Shown in pieces: positions 35,715 through 44,257 of a stretch of DNA of 64,000 bases. The notes beneath the pieces were generated by a model that ran no database searches, was not told the origin of the DNA, and saw only the letters and a list, made by a program, of their open reading frames with translations. The translations under genes and the position numbers were made by a program. The stretch is taken from assembly GCF_003399445.1 (NCBI RefSeq), contig NZ_QUQO01000001.1:865001-929000 (forward strand). The letters run 5' to 3'. The stretch comes from Parvularcula marina. GTDB lineage: Bacteria > Pseudomonadota > Alphaproteobacteria > Caulobacterales > Parvularculaceae. Within the stretch, counting starts at the first letter, position 1; every line of letters starts with the position of its first letter.

Positions 35715-36815
35715 ATGACCAGAAAATTTTTCGGCGCCAGCCTCCTCTGCCTCACTCTCATCGCCTGCGGCGGCAAGGATGAGGAGCCGCCGGTCGAGGA
35801 CACCCCTGCGGCCGAAGAGGCGCCGGGTCAGGAAATCGACGTTGTCGATCCCGAGCCTGAAGGCCCCCTGATGATCGACGTCACGCGCGTCCTTGGCACG
35901 TTCGAGGGCGAGGTCACGGGGCTCGCCTTCTCGCGCAACCAGCAGGATGTGCAGGGCTCGACCCTCCTCGCCGCGAACGGCACCGCCGGGGTGGCGATCA
36001 TTCCGACCGAGGATGGCGGTGCGCCGTCTGTCTATAATCTTGTCGACCGCAGGGTCGTCGCGGTGGCCGCGACCAAGGTCGGCGAGAACCCGCTGATCGC
36101 GATCGAGTCGACACAAGACGGGCTCTCCCAGCTTGATATCGCAACCTTCACCGCCGAGCGCTCAGAGCTCGTCGTGATCGGCAGCATCGCCTCGGGCCTT
36201 TTCGGCACCGCGTCGGAGTTCTGCTTTGCCGGGGAGGCCCTCTTCCGGGTCAACACAGACAACGGCCTCAGCCGTCATACGGTGACGACCGCGGAAGGCG
36301 TCGTCGGGGTCACCAGCGAGCCTGTTTCCGCCATGGCCGCAGTCAGCCACTGCGCCAGTACCGGCGGCACGCTTCACATCACCGGCCCCGAGGGCAAGCA
36401 GCAGGTGCTCACCCCCAAAGGGACCGCGATCCTGACCGAAATGCCTTTCGATGATGCCCCGGCGGATATTGCCGATATGGCGGTCATGCCGCTCGAAGGC
36501 GGGAACGAGATTTTCTTTGCGCTCGAGAATGGCAGTGTAGAGATCGATGATGAGATCTTCACCTTCACGATTGACGGCGCGCCTGTTGCTGTCTCCCGCA
36601 TCGCCATGGCCCCCGGCAATTTCGGCGGCGTCTATCGCAAGGGCGCGGTTGCGGTCCTGACGACCGACAACCAGCTTGGGCTTGTCTCCTGGCTGAGCAT
36701 CGCGAACGCGCTCGACCTCAGCGCTGACAGTGTCGAATGGAATGGTGAGGAAGAAGAAGTCGTCGAGGACTTCGTCCCGCAGATCGAGCTGCCCGCCCCG
36801 CCGGTCGAGCAGTAA
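35715..36815 (+). CDS. Lipoprotein of unknown function, 366 residues
   Basis: The start at 35715 gives a lipoprotein signal ending LTLIAC with lipidated C18 and a GGKDEE linker. An acidic Pro/Glu-rich spacer (about 20-50) precedes a beta-rich region with repeated short strands such as LIAIESTQDGLSQLDIATF, suggesting a propeller-like fold. The very C-terminus is again acidic and proline-rich. No active site is visible. It lies just outside the IS on its right flank, and its upstream region is only ~70 bases from the IS end. Confidence 0.75.
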   Translation: MTRKFFGASLLCLTLIACGGKDEEPPVEDTPAAEEAPGQEIDVVDPEPEGPLMIDVTRVLGTFEGEVTGLAFSRNQQDVQGSTLLAANGTAGVAIIPTEDGGAPSVYNLVDRRVVAVAATKVGENPLIAIESTQDGLSQLDIATFTAERSELVVIGSIASGLFGTASEFCFAGEALFRVNTDNGLSRHTVTTAEGVVGVTSEPVSAMAAVSHCASTGGTLHITGPEGKQQVLTPKGTAILTEMPFDDAPADIADMAVMPLEGGNEIFFALENGSVEIDDEIFTFTIDGAPVAVSRIAMAPGNFGGVYRKGAVAVLTTDNQLGLVSWLSIANALDLSADSVEWNGEEEEVVEDFVPQIELPAPPVEQ

Positions 36816-36848
36816 GCCAAGGCAGGATTTTTCCCGGCCTTCTAAGCT

Positions 36849-36942
36849 CTGTCATTCCGGACGAGGCGCAGCCTCGATCCAGAACCCATACATCCCGAAT
36901 TATGGGTGCCGGGCCCGCCTTTCATGCGTCCCGGCATGACAG
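36849..36942. repeat. Complex intergenic palindrome
   Basis: The outer arms CTGTCATTCCGG (36849-36860) and CCGGCATGACAG (36931-36942) are nearly complementary. Nested inside are GAGGC/GCCTC (36863-36875) and ACCCATA/TATGGGT (36884-36907). The multi-arm structure between a lipoprotein gene and ctaA is typical of mobile REP-like repeats in alphaproteobacteria. It ends two bases before the ctaA stop and may also terminate both genes. Confidence 0.75.
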
Positions 36943-36943
36943 T

Positions 36944-37984
36944 TCAGTTTTGCGGTGAGATGGTCTTGCTGCCACTCAAATCATAAGCCGCAACAATCGT
37001 CAGGGCGAGGAGCATCAGCGCGCCAAGCTGGTGGAGAAGCCCGAGGCTCATCGGCACGACGGCCACCAACGTCCAGATCCCGAGCAGCATCTGCAAGAAC
37101 ACCCCGCAGAAGATCGCCGCGCCATATCCCCTCGCCTTTCCTCCATTCCACGTTTTCAGCATGAGGAAGGCCGCAAAGACGAAGATGAGATAAGCGCCGG
37201 TCCGGTGGTTGAACTGCACTGCCTCGATCGTCTCGAACATGTGAGAGAGCCCCGCCGCGCCGTTGAAATACCCTTCCGGCACGAATTGCCCGTCCATCAG
37301 CGGCCAGGTGTTATAGGTCTTGCCCGCGCGAAGGCCCGCAACGAAAGCGCCAAGGATAATCTGGCAGAAGAGCGCGGCGCCGAAGACAAGCGTGAGCCTC
37401 CCCAGCCCCGCCTTTGTCGCCGCCCGCCCGGGGGGACGCACCAATGCAATCCACTGCCAAACGACAAGGCCAAAAAGAATAAACGCCGTGCCCAGATGAA
37501 GCGCCAGTCGGTACTGGCTGACATCGACGCGCTCGGAGAGACCGCTTGCCACCATGAACCAGCCGATCGCGCCCTGAAGCCCTACCAGCAAGAATATCGC
37601 CCAGAGCCGCAGGCGGAGCCCGCCTTTGACGACACCGCGCACCGACCAGTAGAGCAGTGGGAAGAAGACGAAAAGCCCGATGAACCGGCCAAGGTTCCGG
37701 TGGCTCCACTCCCACCAAAAGATCTCTTTGAACTCGGCGAGGGACATGCCGAAATTCACTTCCTCATATTCTGGGATGGTCTTGTATTTCTCGAAGACCT
37801 CCGCCCAAGCGGCATCACTCATCGGCGGCAGGGAGCCCATGACGAGGTCCCATTCGGTGATCGACAGCCCGGAATCGGTCAGGCGCGTGGCCCCGCCGAC
37901 CGTGACCATCAGCGCGATCAGCCCGGCGAGAATAAAGAGCCAGGCGGCAATCAGCCCCGGGCGGGAAGTATTGGTCATCTGCAT
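36944..37984 (-). CDS. ctaA: Heme A synthase
   Basis: This inner-membrane enzyme oxidises heme O to heme A for cytochrome aa3 oxidases. It has 346 residues and about eight helices in two related halves. Conserved elements are GGATRLTDSGLSITEW (first loop), FEKYKTIPEYE, EFKEIFWWEWSHR with a heme-ligand histidine, LHLGTAF, FNHRTGAYL and LLHQLGAL. A second ATG two codons in (37978) is an equally possible start. No other oxidase genes are in view. Confidence 0.95.
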   Translation of the reverse strand: MQMTNTSRPGLIAAWLFILAGLIALMVTVGGATRLTDSGLSITEWDLVMGSLPPMSDAAWAEVFEKYKTIPEYEEVNFGMSLAEFKEIFWWEWSHRNLGRFIGLFVFFPLLYWSVRGVVKGGLRLRLWAIFLLVGLQGAIGWFMVASGLSERVDVSQYRLALHLGTAFILFGLVVWQWIALVRPPGRAATKAGLGRLTLVFGAALFCQIILGAFVAGLRAGKTYNTWPLMDGQFVPEGYFNGAAGLSHMFETIEAVQFNHRTGAYLIFVFAAFLMLKTWNGGKARGYGAAIFCGVFLQMLLGIWTLVAVVPMSLGLLHQLGALMLLALTIVAAYDLSGSKTISPQN

Positions 37985-38059
37985 GACGGCGGCTTATATG
38001 CCCTTCTCACCCGAACGCCAGCGCGGCGTTAGGACGCGATAGAAGACAGGAGCCGCCAG

Positions 38060-38263
38060 ATGCATCCACGGCAGAAAAAGCTGATCCTCGTGCTCGCCGC
38101 GCCCGTCTTCCTGCTGCTCTATGTGATGTTCGCTCTAGCACTCAGCGAATTCGTGCCGAAGCACTGGCTGGTCCAGCTTGTCTTCTACATTCTTGCCGGC
38201 ACGCTCTGGGCATTCCCGTTAAAGCCCGTCTTCATCTGGGCGAATACCCCGCCGAAAGAGTAA
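38060..38263 (+). CDS. DUF2842 small membrane protein
   Basis: This 67-residue protein has two hydrophobic helices (about 7-29 and 36-56) and the conserved ending LAGTLWAFPLKPVFIWA. This is the DUF2842 family, restricted mainly to alphaproteobacteria and of unknown function. AGGAG lies upstream of the ATG. It sits divergently from ctaA, a neighbourhood I recall for this family, so a link to respiration is possible. Confidence 0.88.
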   Translation: MHPRQKKLILVLAAPVFLLLYVMFALALSEFVPKHWLVQLVFYILAGTLWAFPLKPVFIWANTPPKE

Positions 38264-39484
38264 TCAGGCCGCGACAGGCTTCTTTGTGACCTCTTTGATG
38301 CAGGAAATCAGCCTGCTGAACAGGATCGGCTTCTCCAGGGTGTAGTCGGCCCCGATATCGCGAAAGCTGTCCGGCCCTTCGCGCCCAGCATGGGCCGTCA
38401 CGACGATAATCGGGATGTCCCGGTATGGCGCCTGCATCATCCGGATCCGGCGGATCGCTTCATCGCCCGTCATGACCGGCATCTGGATATCCATCAGGAC
38501 AAGGTCGAATTCATCCTCATCAAGACGTTCAAGGGCTTCTGCGCCGTTCACCGCCTCGATGCAGGACATGTTAGCAGAGGTCACCGCGTGATGCGCCATC
38601 ATCCGGTTGATCTTGTTGTCATCGACAAGCAGCACCCGCATTGGACGATTGCGGCGGGCAGCAGTTCCTTTAGGCACTTCATGCGCAAGCGCACAGAATT
38701 CGACCGGCAGAACGACCGTAAAACAGGTGCCGCCGAGCAGTGACTCCGAGGTGATGATTTCGCCGCCAAGAAGCGCGACCGTCTCGCGCAGGATCGGCAG
38801 GGTCACTTCGGCATCATCATAGGGGGTGTGTCCCGCATAACGGTCTGGCGCCGGTCTCCCGAATGATTTCGTCTTCTGTTCAGCGACGGCGCCGCTGCTA
38901 GAGACGAGGACGGAAATCCCCTCCTCCGATCGGCGGGCCGCGATGCCGACAATGCCGCTAGGCGTGGTTTTTACGGCATTGCTGACCAACGCCGTGAGGA
39001 TCTGGCGCAGGCGCTTTCTGTCGGACAGAACCGGTCGCTGGAGTTCCTTGTCACAGGTGATCCGCAGGGTGATGTCCTTGACAAGCGCCATGGGGCGTAG
39101 CGCTTCTCCAACCTGCTCGAGCAGTTCGGGCACCAGGACCGGTTCATTCTCTATGCTGATATCGCCGGCGTAGAGCTCAGCGAGGGTCAGCAGTGAATCT
39201 ATCTGCGCGTTGAGCGATGTGCTCGATTGCAGGATCGTATCGACATGGGCATGGGCCAGTCCCGCGATCAGTCCGTCGAGGATCTGCGCCGCACCGACAA
39301 CGCCATTAAGCGGTGTCTTCAGCTCATGGGAGAGCATGGCGAGGAAACTCGAACGCTGCTTTTCCGCTTCGATCAGCTGGCGCGATTTTTCTTCCAGTAA
39401 GCGCTCCGCATCCTGACGGGCCTTGCGCTCGCGTTCATAGCGGGCGCGCGTGACAAGCAGGTGCTGATCCTCAAGTTCATGCAT
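38264..39484 (-). CDS. H-NOX-associated hybrid kinase with degenerate ATP-binding domain
   Basis: This soluble protein of 406 residues has an N-terminal coiled coil (about 1-45), HisKA with H53 in MLSHELKTPLNG, an HATPase-like region (about 150-270) and a receiver domain (about 285-400) with the acceptor in LVLMDIQMPVMTG. Its ATG overlaps the H-NOX stop by eight bases, so the pair should act together in NO sensing. The N-box-like LVSNAVKTT survives, but the G1 box (DxGxG) is replaced by VSSSGAVAE and no GxGLGL box is present. ATP binding and autophosphorylation are therefore doubtful. Confidence 0.88.
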   Translation of the reverse strand: MHELEDQHLLVTRARYERERKARQDAERLLEEKSRQLIEAEKQRSSFLAMLSHELKTPLNGVVGAAQILDGLIAGLAHAHVDTILQSSTSLNAQIDSLLTLAELYAGDISIENEPVLVPELLEQVGEALRPMALVKDITLRITCDKELQRPVLSDRKRLRQILTALVSNAVKTTPSGIVGIAARRSEEGISVLVSSSGAVAEQKTKSFGRPAPDRYAGHTPYDDAEVTLPILRETVALLGGEIITSESLLGGTCFTVVLPVEFCALAHEVPKGTAARRNRPMRVLLVDDNKINRMMAHHAVTSANMSCIEAVNGAEALERLDEDEFDLVLMDIQMPVMTGDEAIRRIRMMQAPYRDIPIIVVTAHAGREGPDSFRDIGADYTLEKPILFSRLISCIKEVTKKPVAA

Positions 39485-40037
39485 CGTAGAAGCGCTCTTT
39501 TTTGACGATCTCGAAATCGTGAAAGACGCCCTTCTCGTCATGGCCCATCTGCATCGTGACCTCGGCACGCTCCCTGAAATATGCAAAGCAGGCTTCGATC
39601 AGGCCATGGCAGAAGGATTCAAGCCGGCGCTCGGAACGATAGCGGAGCGTCATCCGCTTTCCTTCGCAGAAGATCGTCTCAACTGCCGGCAGTCGTGCCT
39701 CGGTGCAGAGCTTGCTGACCTCGGCATGGACCTCACTGCCGATTGCCTTGAGCATATCGGTGGCATTGTCATAGCGGGTGAAGAAGACCGGATAGAGTTC
39801 CGCGAACCGGCCGAAAAGATGCAGGCCGAAAAGCCGCTGCAATTCATCCGGGGGAATAGAGACATCCGCGCTGAGCACCTCGACGAGAGTGTGCAGCTCG
39901 CTCGGGTCATATCGCCCGATGGACGTGTATCCGCCACCGGAACTCAAGGAACACTTGCCGATCACCCTGTCGGTAACCTGCTCGCCGAAATACTGGTCGA
40001 TTGAGTCCAGGACTTCAGTAAATATAATACCCTTCAT
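39477..40037 (-). CDS. H-NOX heme nitric-oxide sensor
   Basis: This 186-residue heme NO/O2-binding protein has the family start MKGIIFTEVLDSI. The proximal heme histidine is H104 in SEVHAEVSKL, and the heme-propionate motif YxSxR is Y133, S135 and R137 in LRYRSERRL. Members bind NO and control partner kinases or cyclases, often switching between motility and biofilm. Here the partner is the hybrid kinase whose start overlaps the stop. A ribosome site GGCGCC..AAGG lies upstream of the ATG at 40037. Confidence 0.95.
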   Translation of the reverse strand: MKGIIFTEVLDSIDQYFGEQVTDRVIGKCSLSSGGGYTSIGRYDPSELHTLVEVLSADVSIPPDELQRLFGLHLFGRFAELYPVFFTRYDNATDMLKAIGSEVHAEVSKLCTEARLPAVETIFCEGKRMTLRYRSERRLESFCHGLIEACFAYFRERAEVTMQMGHDEKGVFHDFEIVKKERFYDA

Positions 40038-40165
40038 AACGGCGCCCTTTCCTTCAACCGGACTGGTCAGCCGGCACGCCTCTGTCGGATTTGATTAAAA
40101 TCCAATCGATTTTACATTCCCTCAAAAATCCTGGTTGCTCGCTGTTTACCAAACGCGCCCGGCGG

Positions 40166-40198
40166 AACCCCTTTTCCCCTTGCCTTTGCAGGGGTTTT
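40166..40198 (+). terminator. Terminator-like hairpin upstream of rpsF
   Basis: CCCCTTGC (40176-40183) can pair with GCAGGGG (40188-40194) followed by TTTT (40195-40198). An outer pairing AACCCC (40166-40171) with GGGGTT is an alternative. It lies in the 291-base gap between the divergent H-NOX gene and rpsF, about 130 bases before rpsF. It could be a transcription attenuator. The rest of this gap shows no further element that I can support. Confidence 0.4.
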
Positions 40199-40328
40199 CC
40201 CCTAGCCACCGCGCCTTCGCATGAGCGGTGGTCGATGCGGCCGGGGATGGTCCCCAATGTCATCGAGCCAAAGGCGTCCTCCGGCCCTCCAGCCGGCCGT
40301 CTCCGCCGCCAGGTAAAATGGAGTGACC

Positions 40329-40667
40329 ATGCCGCTTTACGAGCATGTCTATGTTGCGCGTCAGGATATTTCCCCCGCGCAGGTTGAAGCCCTCACCGAC
40401 GAACTTCAGTCGATCATCCGCGAACATGGCGGTGACATCAAAAAGGCTGAGTATTGGGGTCTTCGGAACCTTCAGTACAAGATCAACAAGAACCGCAAGG
40501 GCCATTACTCCCTCATGAATATCGAGGCGCCGTCCGCCGCGATCGAGGAAATGGAACGTCAGATGAAGATCAAGGAAGACATCCTTCGCTTCATGACCCT
40601 GCGTGTCGACGAGCATGACAATGAACCTTCGCCGGTCATGTCCCGCCGTGACCGTGATCGCGACTAA
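40329..40667 (+). CDS. rpsF: 30S ribosomal protein S6
   Basis: The start is the ATG at 40329 (112 residues), with GGAG five bases before it; an in-frame GTG at 40323 is rejected. The family pattern is [16 protein letters not shown], a central [19 protein letters not shown], and [10 protein letters not shown] near the end. S6 binds S18 on the 30S platform. It is first in the conserved rpsF-rpsR-rplI operon. A short acidic-to-basic tail (SRRDRDRD) is typical. Confidence 0.96.
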   Translation: MPLYEHVYVARQDISPAQVEALTDELQSIIREHGGDIKKAEYWGLRNLQYKINKNRKGHYSLMNIEAPSAAIEEMERQMKIKEDILRFMTLRVDEHDNEPSPVMSRRDRDRD

Positions 40668-40690
40668 GGCCCGATAAGGAGACGATTGAT

Positions 40691-40915
40691 ATGGCTAAGA
40701 CCTTTTTCCGGCGCCGCAAAACCTGCCCGTTCTCGGGCGAAAAAGCGCCGAAGATCGATTACAAAGATCCCAAACTGCTCGGCCGCTACATTTCCGAAAA
40801 GGGCAAGATTGTCCCTGCACGGATTTCGGCGGTGAGTGCCAAGAAACAGCGAGAACTCGCCCGTGCCATCAAACGCGCGCGCTATCTCGCCCTTCTTCCC
40901 TACACGACGGAGTAA
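40691..40915 (+). CDS. rpsR: 30S ribosomal protein S18
   Basis: This 74-residue S18 has the motifs [38 protein letters not shown] and the final LALLPY. An N-terminal [12 protein letters not shown] stretch with a cysteine is typical for this group. It forms a heterodimer with S6 on the small subunit. AAGGAG lies upstream, and the gene is 23 bases after rpsF. Confidence 0.97.
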   Translation: MAKTFFRRRKTCPFSGEKAPKIDYKDPKLLGRYISEKGKIVPARISAVSAKKQRELARAIKRARYLALLPYTTE

Positions 40916-40920
40916 GCCCG

Positions 40921-41523
40921 ATGCAGGTCATTCTTCTCGAACGTGTCGAAAAGCTCGGCAGCATCGGTGACGAAGTTTCCGTGAAAGACGGCTTCGCCCG
41001 CAACTTCCTCCTTCCGAACAAAAAGGCCCTTCGCGCCACGGCGGCTAATCGCGCTGTGTTCGAAGCTCGCCGCGCAACGATTGAATCGGAAAACGCTGAA
41101 AGCCGTCAGAAGGCGGAGAACCTCTCCTCTTCTATCGCGGACAAGACCTTCGTCGTCATCCGTTCAGCATCTGACATGGGCCAGCTATATGGCTCGGTCA
41201 GCTCGCGTGATATTGCCGAGATCGCTTCGACCAAGAAGCTCAAGCTCGACAAATCGATGGTGCTCCTCAATGCACCGATCAAAGAGCTTGGCATTGTCCC
41301 GGTGAAGGTCCGCCTTCACCCGGAAGTCTTTGTCGACATCAAGATCAACGTGGCTCGCTCCGAAGAGGAAGCCGACGCCCAGGAACGCGGTGAAAACGTC
41401 CTCGCCAAGAAAGAGGAAGAGATCGAATCCGTGGTCGGCACTGGTGACTTCGACGAATTCGGCGACGCCTCTGCAGACGCCCCGGCTGATGCTGGCGCTG
41501 AAGAAGACACCCCGGCCAGCTGA
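40921..41523 (+). CDS. rplI: 50S ribosomal protein L9
   Basis: This 200-residue L9 begins MQVILLERVEKLGSIGDEVSVKDGFARNFLLP, the canonical N-domain seen as successive motifs VEKLGSIGD and GFARNFLLP. A long helix and the C-domain (LYGSVSSRDIAE, VPVKVRLHPEV) follow. Beyond residue ~150 there is an acidic tail rich in Glu, Asp and Ala that E. coli L9 (149 residues) lacks. Such tails are common in alphaproteobacteria. It closes the S6-S18-L9 operon and is followed by a clear terminator. Confidence 0.96.
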   Translation: MQVILLERVEKLGSIGDEVSVKDGFARNFLLPNKKALRATAANRAVFEARRATIESENAESRQKAENLSSSIADKTFVVIRSASDMGQLYGSVSSRDIAEIASTKKLKLDKSMVLLNAPIKELGIVPVKVRLHPEVFVDIKINVARSEEEADAQERGENVLAKKEEEIESVVGTGDFDEFGDASADAPADAGAEEDTPAS

Positions 41524-41556
41524 TAAGCTCCCGGCAGTTTCTGACAGGAATACGAA

Positions 41557-41583
41557 AAGGGCGTCCCTCGGGGCGCCCTTTTT
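41557..41583 (+). terminator. Intrinsic terminator after rplI
   Basis: AAGGGCG (41557-41563) pairs with CGCCCTT (about 41574-41580), followed by a T run. It lies ~35 bases after the rplI stop and ends the ribosomal-protein operon. Confidence 0.88.
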
Positions 41584-41670
41584 GCGTGCGGCTCAATTCA
41601 AGCACAGGTTGACGCTCACGCGCCCTTCCCGCACAGTTTGTCCCGGGATTTTAGTGGGGCACAGGGTTCA

Positions 41671-42555
41671 ATGACATTTTCAATCGGCCTGCTGGGGCTT
41701 GCCCTCAGCATCGGATTGCAGCCGGATGTCCCGGCACATTTTGAGATCGAGGGCACAACGCTTCGCACCGAATGGGTCGAGGTAAGCCTGCCGGCAACGG
41801 TGCCAACCCCTTCCCCAACGAGCACGTCTCACGAAAGTGCGCATGATGCACATGATGGGGCAGCGGACGATCCTGCCTTCCCTGCTCTACATGATGTGCT
41901 CGCTGCTTCGGCACCGGCACTCACGCTAAGCGCAGCGGTGCAGGAAGGTGGCTGGACAGAGCTGCCCGACAGGCTGGTTCATGGGCCAAGCGGGATGCAG
42001 TGCCCGAAGCTCGGCATTCCCCTGCCACAGGGTGAAGGCCAGGACCCTATTCCTGTCTATCTTGCCGGCATCACAATCCATGACAAAAAAGGCCTCGATA
42101 CCAGCTGTAATTATCTGTCAGCTGACAAATCCTATCTGCTGACGATCTATGCCTCGAACTGGCCGGATGTAGATATAGAAACCCATTTCCTCAGCGCGCT
42201 TTACAGCATCGACCAGTCCCTTCCGATCAAGGAACGTGTGCCCGTCCTCATCGCCGAGCTAGAGCGCACCGACGGGAGAAAAACGGCGGTCGAGACAGAT
42301 ACAATAGGCATCGGCTTCAACACCGAGCCGATCAAGGGCAAGGCATTCCAGACCATCCTGTGGCTGAACAAGGTGGGCGATTGGCACGTGAAGGCACGCG
42401 CAACTTACACGCCGCCTGAAGTCACACGGCAGATTCCGGCCATGCTGATGCACACGCTGGCGATCATCCAAATTGATGACAAGGCGATCGGCGCCACCCC
42501 CATGGAGGCCGTCTCCTTCACCACCGGCTCAGCCCTTCCCGTGACGCAGCCCTGA
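41671..42555 (+). CDS. Exported protein of unknown function, 294 residues
   Basis: The ATG at 41671 gives an N-terminal hydrophobic stretch (MTFSIGLLGLALSIGL) that can act as a signal peptide; a TTG further upstream is less likely. A low-complexity Pro/Ser/His/Ala linker (about 48-75, with ESAHDAHDGAADD) precedes a ~200-residue globular domain. That domain contains paired cysteines (MQCPKLG and TSCNYLS) and a C-terminal ITYTPPE-like strand set. I do not recognise the family. It is likely periplasmic and is followed by its own terminator. Confidence 0.65.
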   Translation: MTFSIGLLGLALSIGLQPDVPAHFEIEGTTLRTEWVEVSLPATVPTPSPTSTSHESAHDAHDGAADDPAFPALHDVLAASAPALTLSAAVQEGGWTELPDRLVHGPSGMQCPKLGIPLPQGEGQDPIPVYLAGITIHDKKGLDTSCNYLSADKSYLLTIYASNWPDVDIETHFLSALYSIDQSLPIKERVPVLIAELERTDGRKTAVETDTIGIGFNTEPIKGKAFQTILWLNKVGDWHVKARATYTPPEVTRQIPAMLMHTLAIIQIDDKAIGATPMEAVSFTTGSALPVTQP

Positions 42556-42571
42556 GCTCGCCCCCACAAAA

Positions 42572-42599
42572 AAGGGCGCCCCGCCGGCGGGACGCCCTT
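42572..42599 (+). terminator. Intrinsic terminator
   Basis: AAGGGCG (42572-42578) pairs with CGCCCTT (42593-42599), and an inner CCCCGCC/GGCGGG-type pairing extends the stem. It starts 17 bases after the preceding stop. It is nearly the same outer stem as the rplI terminator. The A run before it would also let it work for the opposite strand. Confidence 0.8.
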
Positions 42600-42651
42600 A
42601 TTCGATCAGCCCCCTGACACCACTTGGGGGCCTTCTCGAAATTCTGATTCC

Positions 42652-42846
42652 TTAGAGGCCGGTCTTCACCGTCGTGGCCTCAGCCAGCATCGTCCGCTCG
42701 ATCGAACTCGTCTTCCAGCTCACGGCATCATCTCCGCTCACGGTTTCGTCAGCGGATACCATCATGGCTTTTCCAAAAATCGCGACGAGGGCCGCGAATA
42801 GGACAACGGCAACTGTGGCAGCGAGGGTATTGGCGATCTTGTACAT
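42652..42846 (-). CDS. Small single-pass membrane protein, 64 residues
   Basis: The start at 42846 (MYKIANTLAATVAVV) is preferred, with AAGGAG close upstream; an in-frame GTG five codons earlier is possible. One transmembrane helix (about 5-30) is followed by an acidic, Thr/Ser-rich extracytoplasmic tail. No family is recognised. It stands alone, divergent from the TIGR03032-type gene. Confidence 0.55.
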   Translation of the reverse strand: MYKIANTLAATVAVVLFAALVAIFGKAMMVSADETVSGDDAVSWKTSSIERTMLAEATTVKTGL

Positions 42847-43060
42847 GGCTCCTTCGGTCACTCCTTGGGGTCTGGTGCCTGCCGGCTCTCTCCATCCGGC
42901 AAGAAGACATTAGCGAAGAGAGGACCTGTCCGGGTGTGACGGCAGTCACAGATGATTAAGGATAATCAGAAGTGAATGCAGGGGGCGGCACTCCGTCCGC
43001 CCCTTACCCCTTGAGCAAAATCTGCTAGTCCTGTCCGGTCAGAGAGAGAAAGACCGATCC

Positions 43061-44119
43061 ATGTCCGAGGCGCCCCCGCAGCTTGAATTGACCCCATCGC
43101 GGATGTTCCCGTCCTGGCTTGCCAATTCGGGCTCGAGCCTCGCCTTCACGACATATCAGGCGGGCAAGGTCTTCTTCATCGGCACCAACAGGGAAGAGGG
43201 AAAGCTCTCCATCTTCGAGCGGACCTTTAACCGCTGCATGGGGCTCGGCGTGCACGAGCGGCGGCTGTGGCTCTCTTCTCTTTACCAATTGTTCCGTTTC
43301 GAGAACTTCCTCGATGAAGGCCAGCAGCAGGGCGACTATGACGCCGTCTATGTGCCGGTTGAGGCGCGGACGACCGGCGATGTCGATATTCATGACGTCC
43401 ATCCCTATCGCGACGGGCGCCAGCCGATTTTCGTCGTGACACGGTTCAATTGCATCGCGACCTTTGACGAGCGCAACAGCTTCGCGCCCGTCTGGATCCC
43501 GCCCTTTATCGACCGGCTGGCGGCTGAAGACCGCTGTCATCTGAATGGCCTTGCCATGAAAGATGGCGAACCCGCCTATGTGACATGCGTCTCGCGCACC
43601 AATGTGTCGGGCGGCTGGCGCGAGCACCGGATGGGCGGCGGCGTCATCGTCAGCGTGCCGGACGGAAAGATCGTCGCCGAGGGGCTCTCCATGCCGCATT
43701 CGCCGCGGCTTTATGATGGCCAGTTATATGTCCTCCAGTCCGGGATCGGCGAGTTTGGCCGCATCAATCTTGAGACAGGCGCCTTTGAAAAGCTCTGTTT
43801 CCTTCCGGGATTTGCGCGCGGTCTAACATTTCTGGGACGCCATGCGATCATCGGGGTGTCCCGGCCGCGAGCAGAAAAGACTTTTGAAGGGCTCGCCCTC
43901 GATGACCGGCTAAAAGAGCAAGGCATCTCGTCCCGCTGCCAGCTTGCCGTGGTTAATCTGGACACGGGCGATATCGAGCACACGCTTGAGATCGATGGTG
44001 TCGTGCAGGAGCTATATGATGTCGGTGCCCTGCCCGGAATCGTCCGGCCTCAGGCCATTGGCTTCAAGACGGATGACATCCGTTTCGTGATCCGACCGGC
44101 AAAAACTCTTCCGTCTTAA
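43061..44119 (+). CDS. TIGR03032 / DUF4915-type protein
   Basis: This 352-residue protein has no signal peptide and a beta-propeller-like repeat structure. Diagnostic stretches are FPSWLANSGSSLAFTTYQAGKVFFIG, DVDIHDVHP, RCHLNGLAM, GLSMPHSPRLYDGQLYVLQSG and FARGLTFLG (given here as separate motifs; the first continues over residues ~16-41). Family function is not established. It precedes the curli genes by ~140 bases on the same strand, but a dual hairpin lies between, so it may be a separate unit. Confidence 0.85.
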   Translation: MSEAPPQLELTPSRMFPSWLANSGSSLAFTTYQAGKVFFIGTNREEGKLSIFERTFNRCMGLGVHERRLWLSSLYQLFRFENFLDEGQQQGDYDAVYVPVEARTTGDVDIHDVHPYRDGRQPIFVVTRFNCIATFDERNSFAPVWIPPFIDRLAAEDRCHLNGLAMKDGEPAYVTCVSRTNVSGGWREHRMGGGVIVSVPDGKIVAEGLSMPHSPRLYDGQLYVLQSGIGEFGRINLETGAFEKLCFLPGFARGLTFLGRHAIIGVSRPRAEKTFEGLALDDRLKEQGISSRCQLAVVNLDTGDIEHTLEIDGVVQELYDVGALPGIVRPQAIGFKTDDIRFVIRPAKTLPS

Positions 44120-44127
44120 CCATAAAT

Positions 44128-44155
44128 CCCGAAATTTTTCGGGGCGCTTTGCCCC
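44128..44155 (+). other. Two overlapping, mutually exclusive hairpins
   Basis: CCCGAAA (44128-44134) can pair with TTTCGGG (44137-44143), or GGGGC (44141-44145) with GCCCC (44151-44155). The shared bases mean only one can form. They lie just after the TIGR03032-type stop and before csgF. A weak terminator is the simplest reading. Confidence 0.4.
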
Positions 44156-44257
44156 TCTGGCACGAACTTCGCTTCATCCTTTCCCAAATGCTAATGCGAG
44201 GGTTGGAAGCGGGCCGTTGATCCGCCTCCCCCCTCGCCTCAGTCAAGGGGTGAAGCC

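Noticed and set aside
40199-40328. S6:S18-binding leader RNA upstream of rpsF
   Set aside because: A CCGGC/GCCGG hairpin is present, but I could not confirm the conserved bulged motif by eye, so no regulatory RNA is claimed.
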